Assembly: GCA_014802265.1 (NCBI GenBank)
Contig: JAAVCP010000029.1
Location: 1 to 64,000 of the forward strand
Reading direction: 5' to 3'
Length of the DNA: 64,000 bases
DNA from: Bacteroides sp.
GTDB taxonomy: Bacteria; Bacteroidota; Bacteroidia; Bacteroidales; Muribaculaceae
Shown: positions 1 to 7,738 of the stretch, one piece after another
Position numbering within the stretch: the first letter of the stretch is position 1
Layout: each line of letters begins with the position of its first letter
The notes under the pieces: model-generated
The model's database searches: none
What the model was told of the DNA's origin: nothing
What the model saw: only the letters and a program-made list of their open reading frames with translations
Program-made: the position numbers and the translations under genes

Positions 1-1973
1 GCCGTCACCGAGTCCGGTATGCTCACGCTCTGCAGTGATCCACAACACGAAAAAGCACTGTCGCCGATAGAGCTCACCGAGTCCGGTATGCTCACGCTCC
101 GCAGTGATTCACACTCTGAAAAAGCACTGTTGCCGATAGCGGTCACCGAGTCCGGTATGCTCACGCTCTGCAGCGACTTACACTCCGAAAAAGCATTGTT
201 GCCGATAGCCGTCACCGAGTCCGGTATGCTCACGCTCTGCAGTGATCTACACCCCGAAAAAGCCCTATCTCCGATAACCCTTACCGAGTTTGGTATGCTA
301 ACACTATTAGATTTACCAATATAAGAAATAAGTAGACCGTTAGAGTCAATTAGAAAATCATTGAATAATAACTTGTAATCAGATTTATGAGCAAGAGAAA
401 TCTGTATGTTGGGACATTTTATGAAGGGATTAATACCGATAGCCGTCACTGAGTTTGGAATGCTTACGCTCTGCAGTGATTCACATCTCCAAAAAGTCTC
501 GTCCCCGATAGCCGTCACCGAGTCCGGTATGCTCACGCTCTGCAGTGATTCACACCCCCAAAAAGCCTCGTCCCCAATAGCCGTCACCGAGTTTGGTATA
601 CTTACACTATCAGACTTACCAATATAGGAAATAAGTAGACCGTTAGAGTCAATTAGAAAATCATTGAATAATAACTTGTAATCAGATTTATGAGCAAGAG
701 AAATCTGTATGTTGGGACATCTTATGAAAGGATTAACACCGATAGCTATCACGGAGTCCGGTATGCTGACGCTCTTCAGTGACATACACAACGAAAAAGC
801 CTCATCCCCGATAGCCGTCACCGAGTCCGGTATGCTTACGCTCTGCAGTGAGCTACACCCCCAAAAAGCGTTATCACAAATAATTTGTGTACCATGTTTA
901 ATCTGATATTTAACTAAATTGGATTTATATTTTAGAAGTCGTTTCCCATCAGGACTGTATAATACTCCAAACTCATCAGCAATTCCTTCTGCAAGATCTT
1001 TCTCAGAACAAGAGGTATCAATTTTTTCGACTTGTTTGTTATTCCTTACTTTAGACTTAGCAGGCTGCCCTGGCTTTGTAGTCATAAAGAGTCTAAAAGA
1101 AACTGAGTCAATGCTGTTTTTCCCCAATGCTATATAATAGATACCTAAGAGTGTTAATAGGTCTGAATCAGCAGTAAGGTTCTGAATATCCTTTAGCAAA
1201 GTGGAATCTGCCGGTGAACGGAAGTCTCTTTCCGAGAATAGGAGTGTGTCAGAATAGGAGGAATTAAGTTTAGGATTTAGGGAGATTACTTTTAGAGACA
1301 GAGCGATGACTGCGATTGAAAAGTCATCGATATGTTCGTTGAAGTCGGAATCGGTACGGAGAGGATGACGGTAGTCGGGGCTGCCGATTTCATGAGCTTT
1401 CTCACCTTTCATGGAGGGGACGAACATTCCGTCATAGTCAACCAATGCTAATGAGCCGTCTTTGCGGACAAGGATATTGTCAGGCTTGAGGTCTCCGTGT
1501 GCAAATGGTTGAGCAAGTAGCCAGGCTGCCATACGGTTGAAACGGTAGCTCAACATCTCCAACTCGTATTTGTCATTAAGGTTACGTTTCAGATAGGCAT
1601 CAAGATTTTCACCCTCTACCCATTCCATCAGCACAACAGGAAATTCCTCTCGGTCGCATTGGGCTGAGTCAACAAACAGTTCATTTTCCAAATATCGTAG
1701 AGGCAGAATATAGGATGATGAGATAATCTCCAATTCATCAGCTATCTTCTTATAGCTTTCATCACGACCTTCCTGATCCTTGATAAAGCATTTCACAGCA
1801 TACAGTTTCCCATCGTTCTCATCTTTCATCTTGAAAACGACTGCAAAGTTACCGCTTGACATCACCGGGTCACCGTGACTGTCAAGTACCGGTCTTAGCG
1901 ATGCCAACTCATTAAAATTGTCTTCAGCTGAGAGAATCGCCTCCTTATATTCTGATATTAGGGGATATTCCAT
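1..1973 (-). CDS. Protein kinase-like domain fused to BspA-like leucine-rich repeats (partial, runs off left edge)
   Basis: This reading frame is absent from the ORF track because it has no stop inside the window; I checked the frame at both ends and across 900-1200 and saw no stop. It starts at ATG 1973 and gives at least 657 residues. Residues 1 to about 230 look like a kinase: AVKCF places the ATP-binding Lys near 61, HGDLKPDN near 159-166 is the catalytic loop, and VDYDG near 178-182 stands where DFG normally sits. From about residue 335 come roughly 23-residue units such as SVSIPDSVTAIGDEAF, the LRR_5/BspA pattern. It is last in a minus-strand unit with an ATPase, a DUF4276 gene and a small gene. 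No signal peptide is seen, so it is probably cytoplasmic. It may sense or bind a partner through the repeats; substrate unknown. Confidence 0.85.
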   Translation of the reverse strand, partial: MEYPLISEYKEAILSAEDNFNELASLRPVLDSHGDPVMSSGNFAVVFKMKDENDGKLYAVKCFIKDQEGRDESYKKIADELEIISSSYILPLRYLENELFVDSAQCDREEFPVVLMEWVEGENLDAYLKRNLNDKYELEMLSYRFNRMAAWLLAQPFAHGDLKPDNILVRKDGSLALVDYDGMFVPSMKGEKAHEIGSPDYRHPLRTDSDFNEHIDDFSIAVIALSLKVISLNPKLNSSYSDTLLFSERDFRSPADSTLLKDIQNLTADSDLLTLLGIYYIALGKNSIDSVSFRLFMTTKPGQPAKSKVRNNKQVEKIDTSCSEKDLAEGIADEFGVLYSPDGKRLLKYKSNLVKYQIKHGTQIICDNAFWGCSSLQSVSIPDSVTAIGDEAFSLCMSLKSVSIPDSVIAIGVNPFIRCPNIQISLAHKSDYKLLFNDFLIDSNGLLISYIGKSDSVSIPNSVTAIGDEAFWGCESLQSVSIPDSVTAIGDETFWRCESLQSVSIPNSVTAIGINPFIKCPNIQISLAHKSDYKLLFNDFLIDSNGLLISYIGKSNSVSIPNSVRVIGDRAFSGCRSLQSVSIPDSVTAIGNNAFSECKSLQSVSIPDSVTAIGNSAFSECESLRSVSIPDSVSSIGDSAFSCCGSLQSVSIPDSVT
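325..720. repeat. Direct repeat: 93-bp identical blocks 303 bp apart inside the LRR gene
   Basis: Positions 325-417 and 628-720 are identical over 93 bases. The offset is 303 bp, exactly 101 codons, so the duplication keeps the minus-strand reading frame. Each block encodes the same non-LRR insert (containing AHKSDYKLLFNDF), flanked by 69-bp LRR units that have diverged more. It looks like a recent internal duplication or a homogenised pair. Confidence 0.85.
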
Positions 1974-2048
1974 AATTTTGTTTTATTATTTTAATCGTTA
2001 ATTGTCAAGGTTACAATTAGCTTATTGACCATTGATATTGTATAATTA

Positions 2049-2249
2049 CTATTGGGATTGTCTTTTAGCCATATATTCATGGAAGCGCCGGAGTGCTTCC
2101 TCGCCGGTTATTAGGCAGGGGTGGCCTTTGTCATCAGCGACCACTACCGGTTCTCCGAGTTTTGCCTTCCGCTCAAATAATCTCCGCTGGGCTTCAAGAA
2201 TCCCTTACTCTAACCGTTTGGACAAATTTATTTTTTCTTGCTCTGACAT
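2049..2249 (-). pseudogene. Small charged protein with in-frame TAA at codon 15
   Basis: Read from ATG 2249, the frame gives MSEQEKINLSKRLE, then TAA at 2207-2205, then 51 more codons (GILEAQRRLFERKAKLGEP and on to AKRQSQ) before TAG at 2049. The continuation is clearly protein-like, with charged helix followed by a VVVADDKGHPCLITGEEAL segment, so an ancestral 66-residue protein is likely; a CAA-to-TAA change would explain the stop. It begins 12 bp after the DUF4276 gene and ends 75 bp before the kinase/LRR gene, in the same orientation. Function is not recognised. Re-initiation downstream cannot be excluded. Confidence 0.65.
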
Positions 2250-2261
2250 GATTCAAGTTAA

Positions 2262-2930
2262 TTAGTGATTGGAGACTTTTTTAATGAAAGCTTGAAGTTC
2301 TTGATCTATTTTAATCAGTTCTTTAGGGGATAGATGAGAGATTATACCAGGAGCATGAGCCAGTTTCCCATACTTTAAATCAGCATATTTCTTATCCTTA
2401 TCAAGATATTTAGATAAAAATGTTTGTCTCAGAATAAGTTTGACAACCTCAGATGGCTTTTGTTGGAGCCTTTCTATATTTTTGCCATGGATAGATTTAT
2501 GCTGGGCTACGTGGGTAACAGAATTAGTTTTTCTGTGGAATCCCTCTTCCTTTGCCCAATCTTCAATAGCTTGTGGTTGCTTAAGAAACCAAGCTTCCAT
2601 TTCTTGAATCCAGAAAAACACACGATCTTTATTTTCAGGTGGAATTATAATGCCATCCTTTGCGATGTCTGCAAATCATTCGTTTCGCTTCTCAGGCAAT
2701 CTGTCAAGATCAACATATAGATAAGTAAACTCTCCATTTGAATTTACAAATTCTTTGGCAGTGTTTTTGTAGCCACCGGAGAGTTTAACTATTATTTGTA
2801 TGTCGTCACGACCTAATGCCTCGCTCATGAAACGGTTTAATTCTTCACGTAAAGAAGCTACGTTATTCATGGTAATGGCACTGGATTTGGCATCAAGAGT
2901 ACCACCTTCAGCATAGACTATTATTACCAT
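2262..2930 (-). pseudogene. DUF4276 family protein interrupted by in-frame TGA
   Basis: The track lists two ORFs (84 and 119 aa), but they share one frame and are separated only by TGA at 2678-2676. Read through, they form one protein of about 222 residues: an N-terminal YAEGG motif, a central YVDLD, then FFWIQEMEAWFL. This order (EGG, DxD, MEAWF) is how I recognise DUF4276, a family often found next to ABC-type ATPases in defence loci; a Toprim-like metal-binding role is my inference. The start overlaps the end of the upstream ATPase by 7 bp, indicating translational coupling. The stop could be a W-to-stop or R-to-stop substitution. If the TGA is real, the conserved MEAWF half is not made in frame. 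Confidence 0.75.
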
Positions 2931-4126
2931 CTGGTGCCTCCAATCTCGCCATTGAGCCAGAGCTGACCCGGCAACAAATCTTGTTCTTCCCCTTGATATG
3001 CCTCGTTACCCCGAAGTACAGTGGTGTTGTTGGTCTTGTCTTTTTGAAATATAAGAATATCCTCCAGATTAAAAGCATTCAAAAGGAGAGGAGAATGGGT
3101 TGCCACAATAATTTGGGAATGTTTTGATGCCTCTTTAATCATTTTTGCTATTGATCTGATCATATCAGGGTGCAAATATGATTCAGGCTCATCCAGTCCT
3201 ATCAAATAACCTCTGTCAGGATTGATAAATATACCCATCAACAGCATATATTTAAGTGTACCGTCGGAAATATGTAGGGTGTCAATGGTATGTGAAAGAT
3301 TACTTTCTCTTAGATTAAGATATAGTCTGTTTCCAAAGAAATTATATCCTATTCCTGTGTAATTGGGATTTATATTATTTAAATTCTTTATTATTTTTTC
3401 GTAATGCAGAGAATGATTATTATTCAATGTATTATATAGATATGCAATATTCTCACCTGTTCTTATAAGACGCTTTGAATTATTCGCTTCAGATGGGCGA
3501 CGTACCATGTCAATATTGAACTTGCCATAGATTGCCATTGATGTAACGGCTTCCCTTATAATATAAGCAGGAAGGTAACGCTGTGGGGCGTTTATTTGTC
3601 GCAATGAAAGTTCTTGGGCTGATAACATTCCCTTGTCATAGTTTTCTTGAGAAATTGAGCCGTCTTCATCACGAGCTGAAATAGTGCCTACACCATTACG
3701 AAATTCTATATAACTATAAGTAGAGTGAGTGTTTTTTGCATTCTGAGAATACAATGACTCACAAATAGTATAGTTAGAGCCGTCTCCTAACGGAAAGACA
3801 GTTATCTTATAATAAATGTCAGTTAGAAAGGGTGATTTAGGAAACTTATTCTTCAATAACTCAGCATCAAAAATAAAAGTAAGACTAAAACATTCCGGTC
3901 TGTTATCTCCCCTTGCATTTATAATAGCGTTATAGCTTCCCCATTTACGGATAAGTTCCGCAAGACCACTCCCACATACCCCTTCAAAAAGAAATGTCAA
4001 AGCATTTATCAAAGAAGTTTTGCCGCTTCCATTAATACCAAGCAGAAGATTTATTCCTGAATTAAGAAGAATATGATGTTCTCCATTAAATGCAAAAAAG
4101 TCTTTAATTACTATTTCCTTTAACAT
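2924..4126 (-). CDS. ABC/SMC-type AAA ATPase (AbiL/OLD-like defence ATPase)
   Basis: A 400-residue ATPase with Walker A LGINGSGKTSLIN near residues 28-40, an ABC-like signature ISDGTLKYM, Walker B GLDEPESYLHP and a VATHSPLLL H-loop. These mark the RecF/SMC-like ATPases that accompany nuclease partners in OLD-, AbiL- and similar anti-phage systems. I place the start at ATG 4126 rather than the track's 4186, because a promoter (-7 box at 4157-4164) lies inside the longer ORF and MLKEIVIKDFFAFNG is the usual N-terminus. It overlaps the following DUF4276 gene by 7 bp, so the two should act together. Unlike its partners, this ORF is intact. Confidence 0.8.
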   Translation of the reverse strand: MLKEIVIKDFFAFNGEHHILLNSGINLLLGINGSGKTSLINALTFLFEGVCGSGLAELIRKWGSYNAIINARGDNRPECFSLTFIFDAELLKNKFPKSPFLTDIYYKITVFPLGDGSNYTICESLYSQNAKNTHSTYSYIEFRNGVGTISARDEDGSISQENYDKGMLSAQELSLRQINAPQRYLPAYIIREAVTSMAIYGKFNIDMVRRPSEANNSKRLIRTGENIAYLYNTLNNNHSLHYEKIIKNLNNINPNYTGIGYNFFGNRLYLNLRESNLSHTIDTLHISDGTLKYMLLMGIFINPDRGYLIGLDEPESYLHPDMIRSIAKMIKEASKHSQIIVATHSPLLLNAFNLEDILIFQKDKTNNTTVLRGNEAYQGEEQDLLPGQLWLNGEIGGTRW

Positions 4127-4156
4127 TTTTATGAATGTGTTTATGATTAATATCTG

Positions 4157-4186
4157 CAAATTTAAAGATTTTATTTCAATCGTCAA
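4157..4186 (-). promoter_or_regulatory. Bacteroidetes-type promoter for the ATPase-DUF4276 unit
   Basis: On the minus strand a TAAATTTG -7 box (4164-4157) has a TTG -33 element 19 bp upstream (4186-4184). The predicted transcript start near 4150 lies just before ATG 4126 and argues against the upstream start in the ORF track. Confidence 0.6.
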
Positions 4187-4547
4187 AACAAACTATGCTA
4201 TGTGTGTATGAGAATATGGATATAAATTAGAAAATATAATAATTGAGTGTTAATTGGTATAATAAAATTTACTTAATTTTCGTAAATATTATATAAATAA
4301 TCGTTCATAATTTGGAATATAATGTATTTGGATAAAAATGTATAATATCTTGATAATTATTAGTACTTTTGTATGTCATATTTATTCTATATAATATATG
4401 AGAGTTGAAATGTATAAAATATTATATAAATGGTATTGACCATTGTCATATCTTTAACAGGTATGTGAATTTTACCATCCACGTAATTGGATGGTATTCT
4501 TTTAATCGAGCATAGTTATAAACTAAATTATTATTTATATTAATTAG
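4187..4547. other. Very AT-rich divergent intergenic region between two defence-like units
   Basis: This 361-bp gap separates the minus-strand ATPase from the plus-strand ptuA. It holds no convincing coding frame. Visible elements are a possible plus-strand -7 box (TACTTTTG at 4364-4371, no clear -33), a small inverted repeat AATGGT/ACCATT near 4430, and the terminator-like hairpin listed separately. Confidence 0.5.
4473..4503 (+). terminator. Terminator- or attenuator-like hairpin upstream of ptuA
   Basis: TACCATCC (4473-4480) pairs perfectly with GGATGGTA (4489-4496) around an 8-nt loop, followed by a T-rich run TTCTTTT. It lies about 50 bp before the ptuA start and about 100 bp after the possible -7 box at 4364, so it could end a short leader RNA or attenuate ptuA expression. 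Confidence 0.45.
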
Positions 4548-5777
4548 ATGAAAATTAAGAATATATATATAGAATACTTCCGTGGATTGCAGAATGTGGA
4601 CATTCAGCAATTGGATGATCATGTCAACTTATTCGTTGGGATTAATGGTGCGGGTAAGTCAAGCATATTAGATGCTATGTCGCTTATATTTTCATGGTAT
4701 ATTGCCCGAATGCTTTCTGCCAAAGGTCGCGGACGGGATATCCCTGTGGATGACATATCATTTCATTCTCCTAACGGTTGTACTATAGAATTAGGACTGG
4801 ATGATGGAAGCAGTTGGAAACTGTATAGAAGTTTGAAATATCGTAAGGCTGATAAATCTGATCTTTCCGCAATGAACCGTGTAGTGGGGCTTCTGCGCGA
4901 AGGGTTGGATCTGTTGTCCAATGCTTCTATACCACTAATAGTTTATTATGGTGTAAATAGGATAGTATCAAATGCATATACCAGATTGCCACACAAGAGT
5001 AACCCTATCCCACAATTAGATGCTTATAAAAATGCTCTGACAGGCGGACAACTGTTTTCTGATTTCTTTAATTGGTTCAGATTTTCTGAAGATTATGAGA
5101 ACGAGCGATATAAAGAAAATAAACATTTCCAAGATCATGGGTTAGAAGCAGTAAGACGTGCTATGTCTAATATTATGCCGGACTATAGTGATTTGAAAAT
5201 AACTCGCCGTCCTCTCGCTATGACTATGAAAAAAGGGAATGAAACATTTAAGATCAATCAGTTGTCAGATGGAGAGAAATGTTATATTTCGTTGGTATGT
5301 GATATAGCCAGACGCCTTGCCGTGGCTAATCCTACGGAAGATCCATTAAAAGGTGAGGGCATAGTTTTAATTGATGAAATTGACTTGCATCTTCATCCTA
5401 AATGGCAACAAACAATTATTTCAAAGTTAGTTAAGACTTTTCCTAATTGTCAATTCTTTATAACGACCCATTCTTCCATTGTGGCTTCTGATGTAAAGGG
5501 GTAGGTGTTTGGTATTAAAGATGGTAAGATTATGCCGCAACGTACTTATGGTAAATTGTCTTCAAATATTCTTTCTTCAGTGTTTGAATTATCAAATGCC
5601 CGCAGTCAGACAGTTCAATCAATGATTGATTCAGCTTATCTTGCGATAAAAGATAGGAATGAGGATCAATATGTGGATTATTTATCAAAACTCACTAAAA
5701 TTTTGGGGTCAGATGATTTAGACATTACAGGTCTTAAAATTGAGAAAATGCGTAGGGATAGAATGCTTGCCAAATGA
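4548..5777 (+). pseudogene. ptuA: Septu-like PtuA ATPase with in-frame TAG
   Basis: Two track ORFs (318 and 90 aa) are one frame interrupted by TAG at 5502-5504. The first part has Walker A FVGINGAGKSSILDAM, signature LSDGEKCYISL, Walker B IVLIDEIDLHLHPKW and a TTHSS H-loop. The second part (VFGIKDGKIMPQ and on) is the usual C-terminal tail of such ATPases. The total is about 409 codons. Together with the HNH gene that overlaps its 3' end, this is the PtuA/PtuB arrangement of Septu anti-phage systems. A CAG-to-TAG change would explain the stop. All ATPase motifs precede it, so a truncated protein might keep nucleotide binding, but loss of function is likelier. No reverse transcriptase is adjacent, so it is not a complete retron. 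Confidence 0.75.
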
Positions 5778-6404
5778 AGACTATCTTAAAGACAGAAGCT
5801 AATCAGTATCTTGATAGAGCTTTAAAAAGGGATGAGTTGGGACGAATTTCGGTTGAAAAATTACGATGAGTATCTCCAAGTCAGACAGCAAGCTCTTAAT
5901 GAGCAGAAAAATGAATGTGCTTATACCGGGCTTTGGCTTGGTGAAGGTACGAATCAGATTGTACATATAGACCATTTTTATAAAAAGTCGCTATATCCCA
6001 ACTTAAGATTTCAATGGTTGAATTTATTTGCAGCTGCAAAAGACCTCCCTTACGGCTCGGATTATAAAGATGTATGTATTTCAGGACCATTAAAACATTC
6101 CGACAGTCAGTATAAGACATTCTGGTCTCCTTTGGAAGCAAATCTCGAAGATAAATTTTGGTATCGCCAAGATGGTGCCATAGAGCCTCATTCCTCTTTG
6201 TCTGATAATGATAAGAAAATTGCTCAAAATACGATTGAGATGTATAACTTGAATGCAGATGATTTAAAAAGAAAAAGAAGGAATATTATAGAATATGTAA
6301 GAAATTTAGGACAATTAGAGGATAATGTTATACGAGACTGTATGAAGGAAAATGGCTTTTCATTCTTAGTAGATTTTGAGTTAAGGAAGAAGATTAAGGA
6401 ATAA
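5774..6404 (+). pseudogene. ptuB: Septu-like PtuB HNH nuclease, frameshifted near the N-terminus
   Basis: The track ORF starts at 5832, but the natural start is ATG 5774, which overlaps the ptuA stop (ATGA). From there the frame reads MKTILKTEANQYLDRALK and then shifts at an A5G3 run (5824-5831). Removing one A joins it to MSWDEFRLKNYDEYL and the rest. The body has an ECAYTG segment, HIDHFYKKSLYPNL and a WLNLF segment, the HNH/TIGR02646-like core seen in PtuB nucleases. The ORF ends at 6404, just before a strong terminator. The partner ATPase is also broken. Initiation at 5832 could still give a nearly complete HNH domain. Confidence 0.7.
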
Positions 6405-6487
6405 TACGCTGATAAATATAACTGATAAGATTGAAGGTATTTTAAGAGATTATAAATAAGACTTGGCTGATGTATTATGCTAAAGTA

Positions 6488-6527
6488 TCGCCGAAAGGGC
6501 ATTCAGAATGAAATGCTCTTTCGGCGA
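6488..6527. terminator. Strong bidirectional terminator hairpin
   Basis: TCGCCGAAAGGGCATT (6488-6503) pairs with AATGCTCTTTCGGCGA (6512-6527), a 16-bp stem with one G-T pair and an 8-nt loop. It sits between the convergent ptuB and the YiiX-like pseudogene and can serve both. Confidence 0.85.
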
Positions 6528-6551
6528 GGCTATATTTTTATGGCTTTAGTT

Positions 6552-7065
6552 TTATTTTAATAAATCTGACGGCGCTACCACAGTTTCTTCAAGTAAAATT
6601 TTACGTTTTTTCAAATAGTCTTTGTATGACTTTACGTTGTAATCTTTCACTTTTCTTAAATTACATAATTTTATGCCGTTGTCAAGATAAATCTTATATA
6701 CTAACTTTGAACAGTACATTCTGTCATCAGTCCATCTAAAGGAGGTATCATAAGATTTTCCAAGATATTTAGACACGTTAATCTCGAAATCCCTTATAGG
6801 GCATTTTTAACTTTAACGTGTTTTCCAACTCCTTTATTTATCCATTCCTGTACCGGAGTCAATTTTACAGTGTTTGAGGCTTCAAGTACATAATCTTTCC
6901 CGTTTTTCTTGTAAATCATTCCGCAATGTGTGTATCTGGAGCCGGTTGCTTCCGTTATATATTTTGACTGTTCGGACTTACTTTCTTGAAAAAGTATGTC
7001 ACCTTGATTGTAGCCAAAAGCGACATTAAGGCTAAATAAAAGTGCTATCAAAATGCTGTTCTCAT
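6552..7065 (-). pseudogene. YiiX/YebB-like NlpC/P60-superfamily hydrolase, two frameshifts
   Basis: Two ORFs in different frames make up one gene. The N-terminal part has a hydrophobic signal-like segment, GDILFQ and RYTHCGMIY. The C-terminal part has SYDTSFRWTDDRMYCSKLVY. These are the landmarks of YiiX-type permuted papain-fold enzymes (catalytic His in THCG, Cys in YCSKL). A -1 type break lies near 6790-6800, just after KVKNAL. A second break is implied at the start: ATG 7065 reads MRTAF and then needs one extra base in a T-run to enter the IALLFSLNVAFG frame; otherwise a TTG at 7051 must be used. Likely periplasmic. It is followed upstream by an L,D-transpeptidase in the same orientation, suggesting a cell-wall context. 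Confidence 0.7.
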
Positions 7066-7091
7066 AAATTTACGATTATTTTTATTGTTAG

Positions 7092-7712
7092 TTAGTTACA
7101 GCTGGCGTAAAGGTAGATTGATTTCTTTTCCTTGAGGAGCTGACAGAGAAGATTGAAGGTAGTTGATGAGATTGTGAAACAGCCTTGGCTGATGTGTTTT
7201 GTTACGGGAATGGGGATGCCGATTGTTATGTCGTCGGCTAAGACGGGGCCCTCATGTATTACAATGCCACGTGCAGCAGCATTGGAGTTGGTGTTACTCA
7301 GTCCGTCTATTCTGATGCAGGGCATATTCATAGTGTTTAATTTACTGACACATCTTAATCGGTATTCTCCAAGGCTTGAGCAGTTACTACCGAATTTGTT
7401 AGAAAACACTGGTTTGTCTGTAGTGCTTCCGCCTCCACAGCCATGCGCACATTTTGATTTAGAAATTAGGGTGTCATTTTCGTTATCATAGGTAAAGAAT
7501 CGAGGCTCGGCAGAATAAATCCCAAAGTCAACATAAATTGAGATATCCTCTCCATGTTTTGCTTTGCCTTTAAATTTAGAGACTATTTCTGACTTTGCCA
7601 AGTTTTTAGATATATCGTCATGAGATTCAGTTGCCTGATTATTACAGTTGACGAATATAAATGAGGAAAATACAATAAGCATAAGGAGGGTAAATATGCT
7701 TTTAGTGTTCAT
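7092..7712 (-). CDS. Lipoprotein murein L,D-transpeptidase catalytic-domain protein (YkuD_2-like)
   Basis: The protein has 206 residues. It starts with a lipoprotein signal (hydrophobic segment ending FVNC, Cys near 23), so it is probably anchored in the outer or inner membrane facing the periplasm. The C-terminal half has a RIDGLSNTNSNAAARGIVIH segment and then HISQGCFTIS, where the conserved His and the catalytic Cys of SxGC-type L,D-transpeptidases are found. Expected action is on peptidoglycan stem peptides. It lies 27 bp upstream (in transcription) of the broken YiiX-like gene and 26 bp downstream of a membrane-protein gene, so the three may be co-transcribed. It is intact although its neighbour is not. 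Confidence 0.75.
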   Translation of the reverse strand: MNTKSIFTLLMLIVFSSFIFVNCNNQATESHDDISKNLAKSEIVSKFKGKAKHGEDISIYVDFGIYSAEPRFFTYDNENDTLISKSKCAHGCGGGSTTDKPVFSNKFGSNCSSLGEYRLRCVSKLNTMNMPCIRIDGLSNTNSNAAARGIVIHEGPVLADDITIGIPIPVTKHISQGCFTISSTTFNLLCQLLKEKKSIYLYASCN

Positions 7713-7738
7713 AGAATAATATTTAGATTATGACCGTT

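Noticed and set aside
1-900. CRISPR-like regular repeats
   Set aside because: The repeat period is 69 bp with no unique spacers and keeps a reading frame; it is an LRR protein array.
19-1137. Plus-strand ORFs with repeated SGMLTLCSD-like units
   Set aside because: They are antisense shadows of the LRR repeats; the minus-strand frame is longer, continuous and matches known domains.
2049-5777. Stop-codon recoding or alternative genetic code
   Set aside because: All three stop codons interrupt genes here, while the rest of the window uses all three as normal stops.
4548-6404. Retron with PtuAB effectors
   Set aside because: No reverse transcriptase gene and no msr/msd-like structure was recognised next to the pair.
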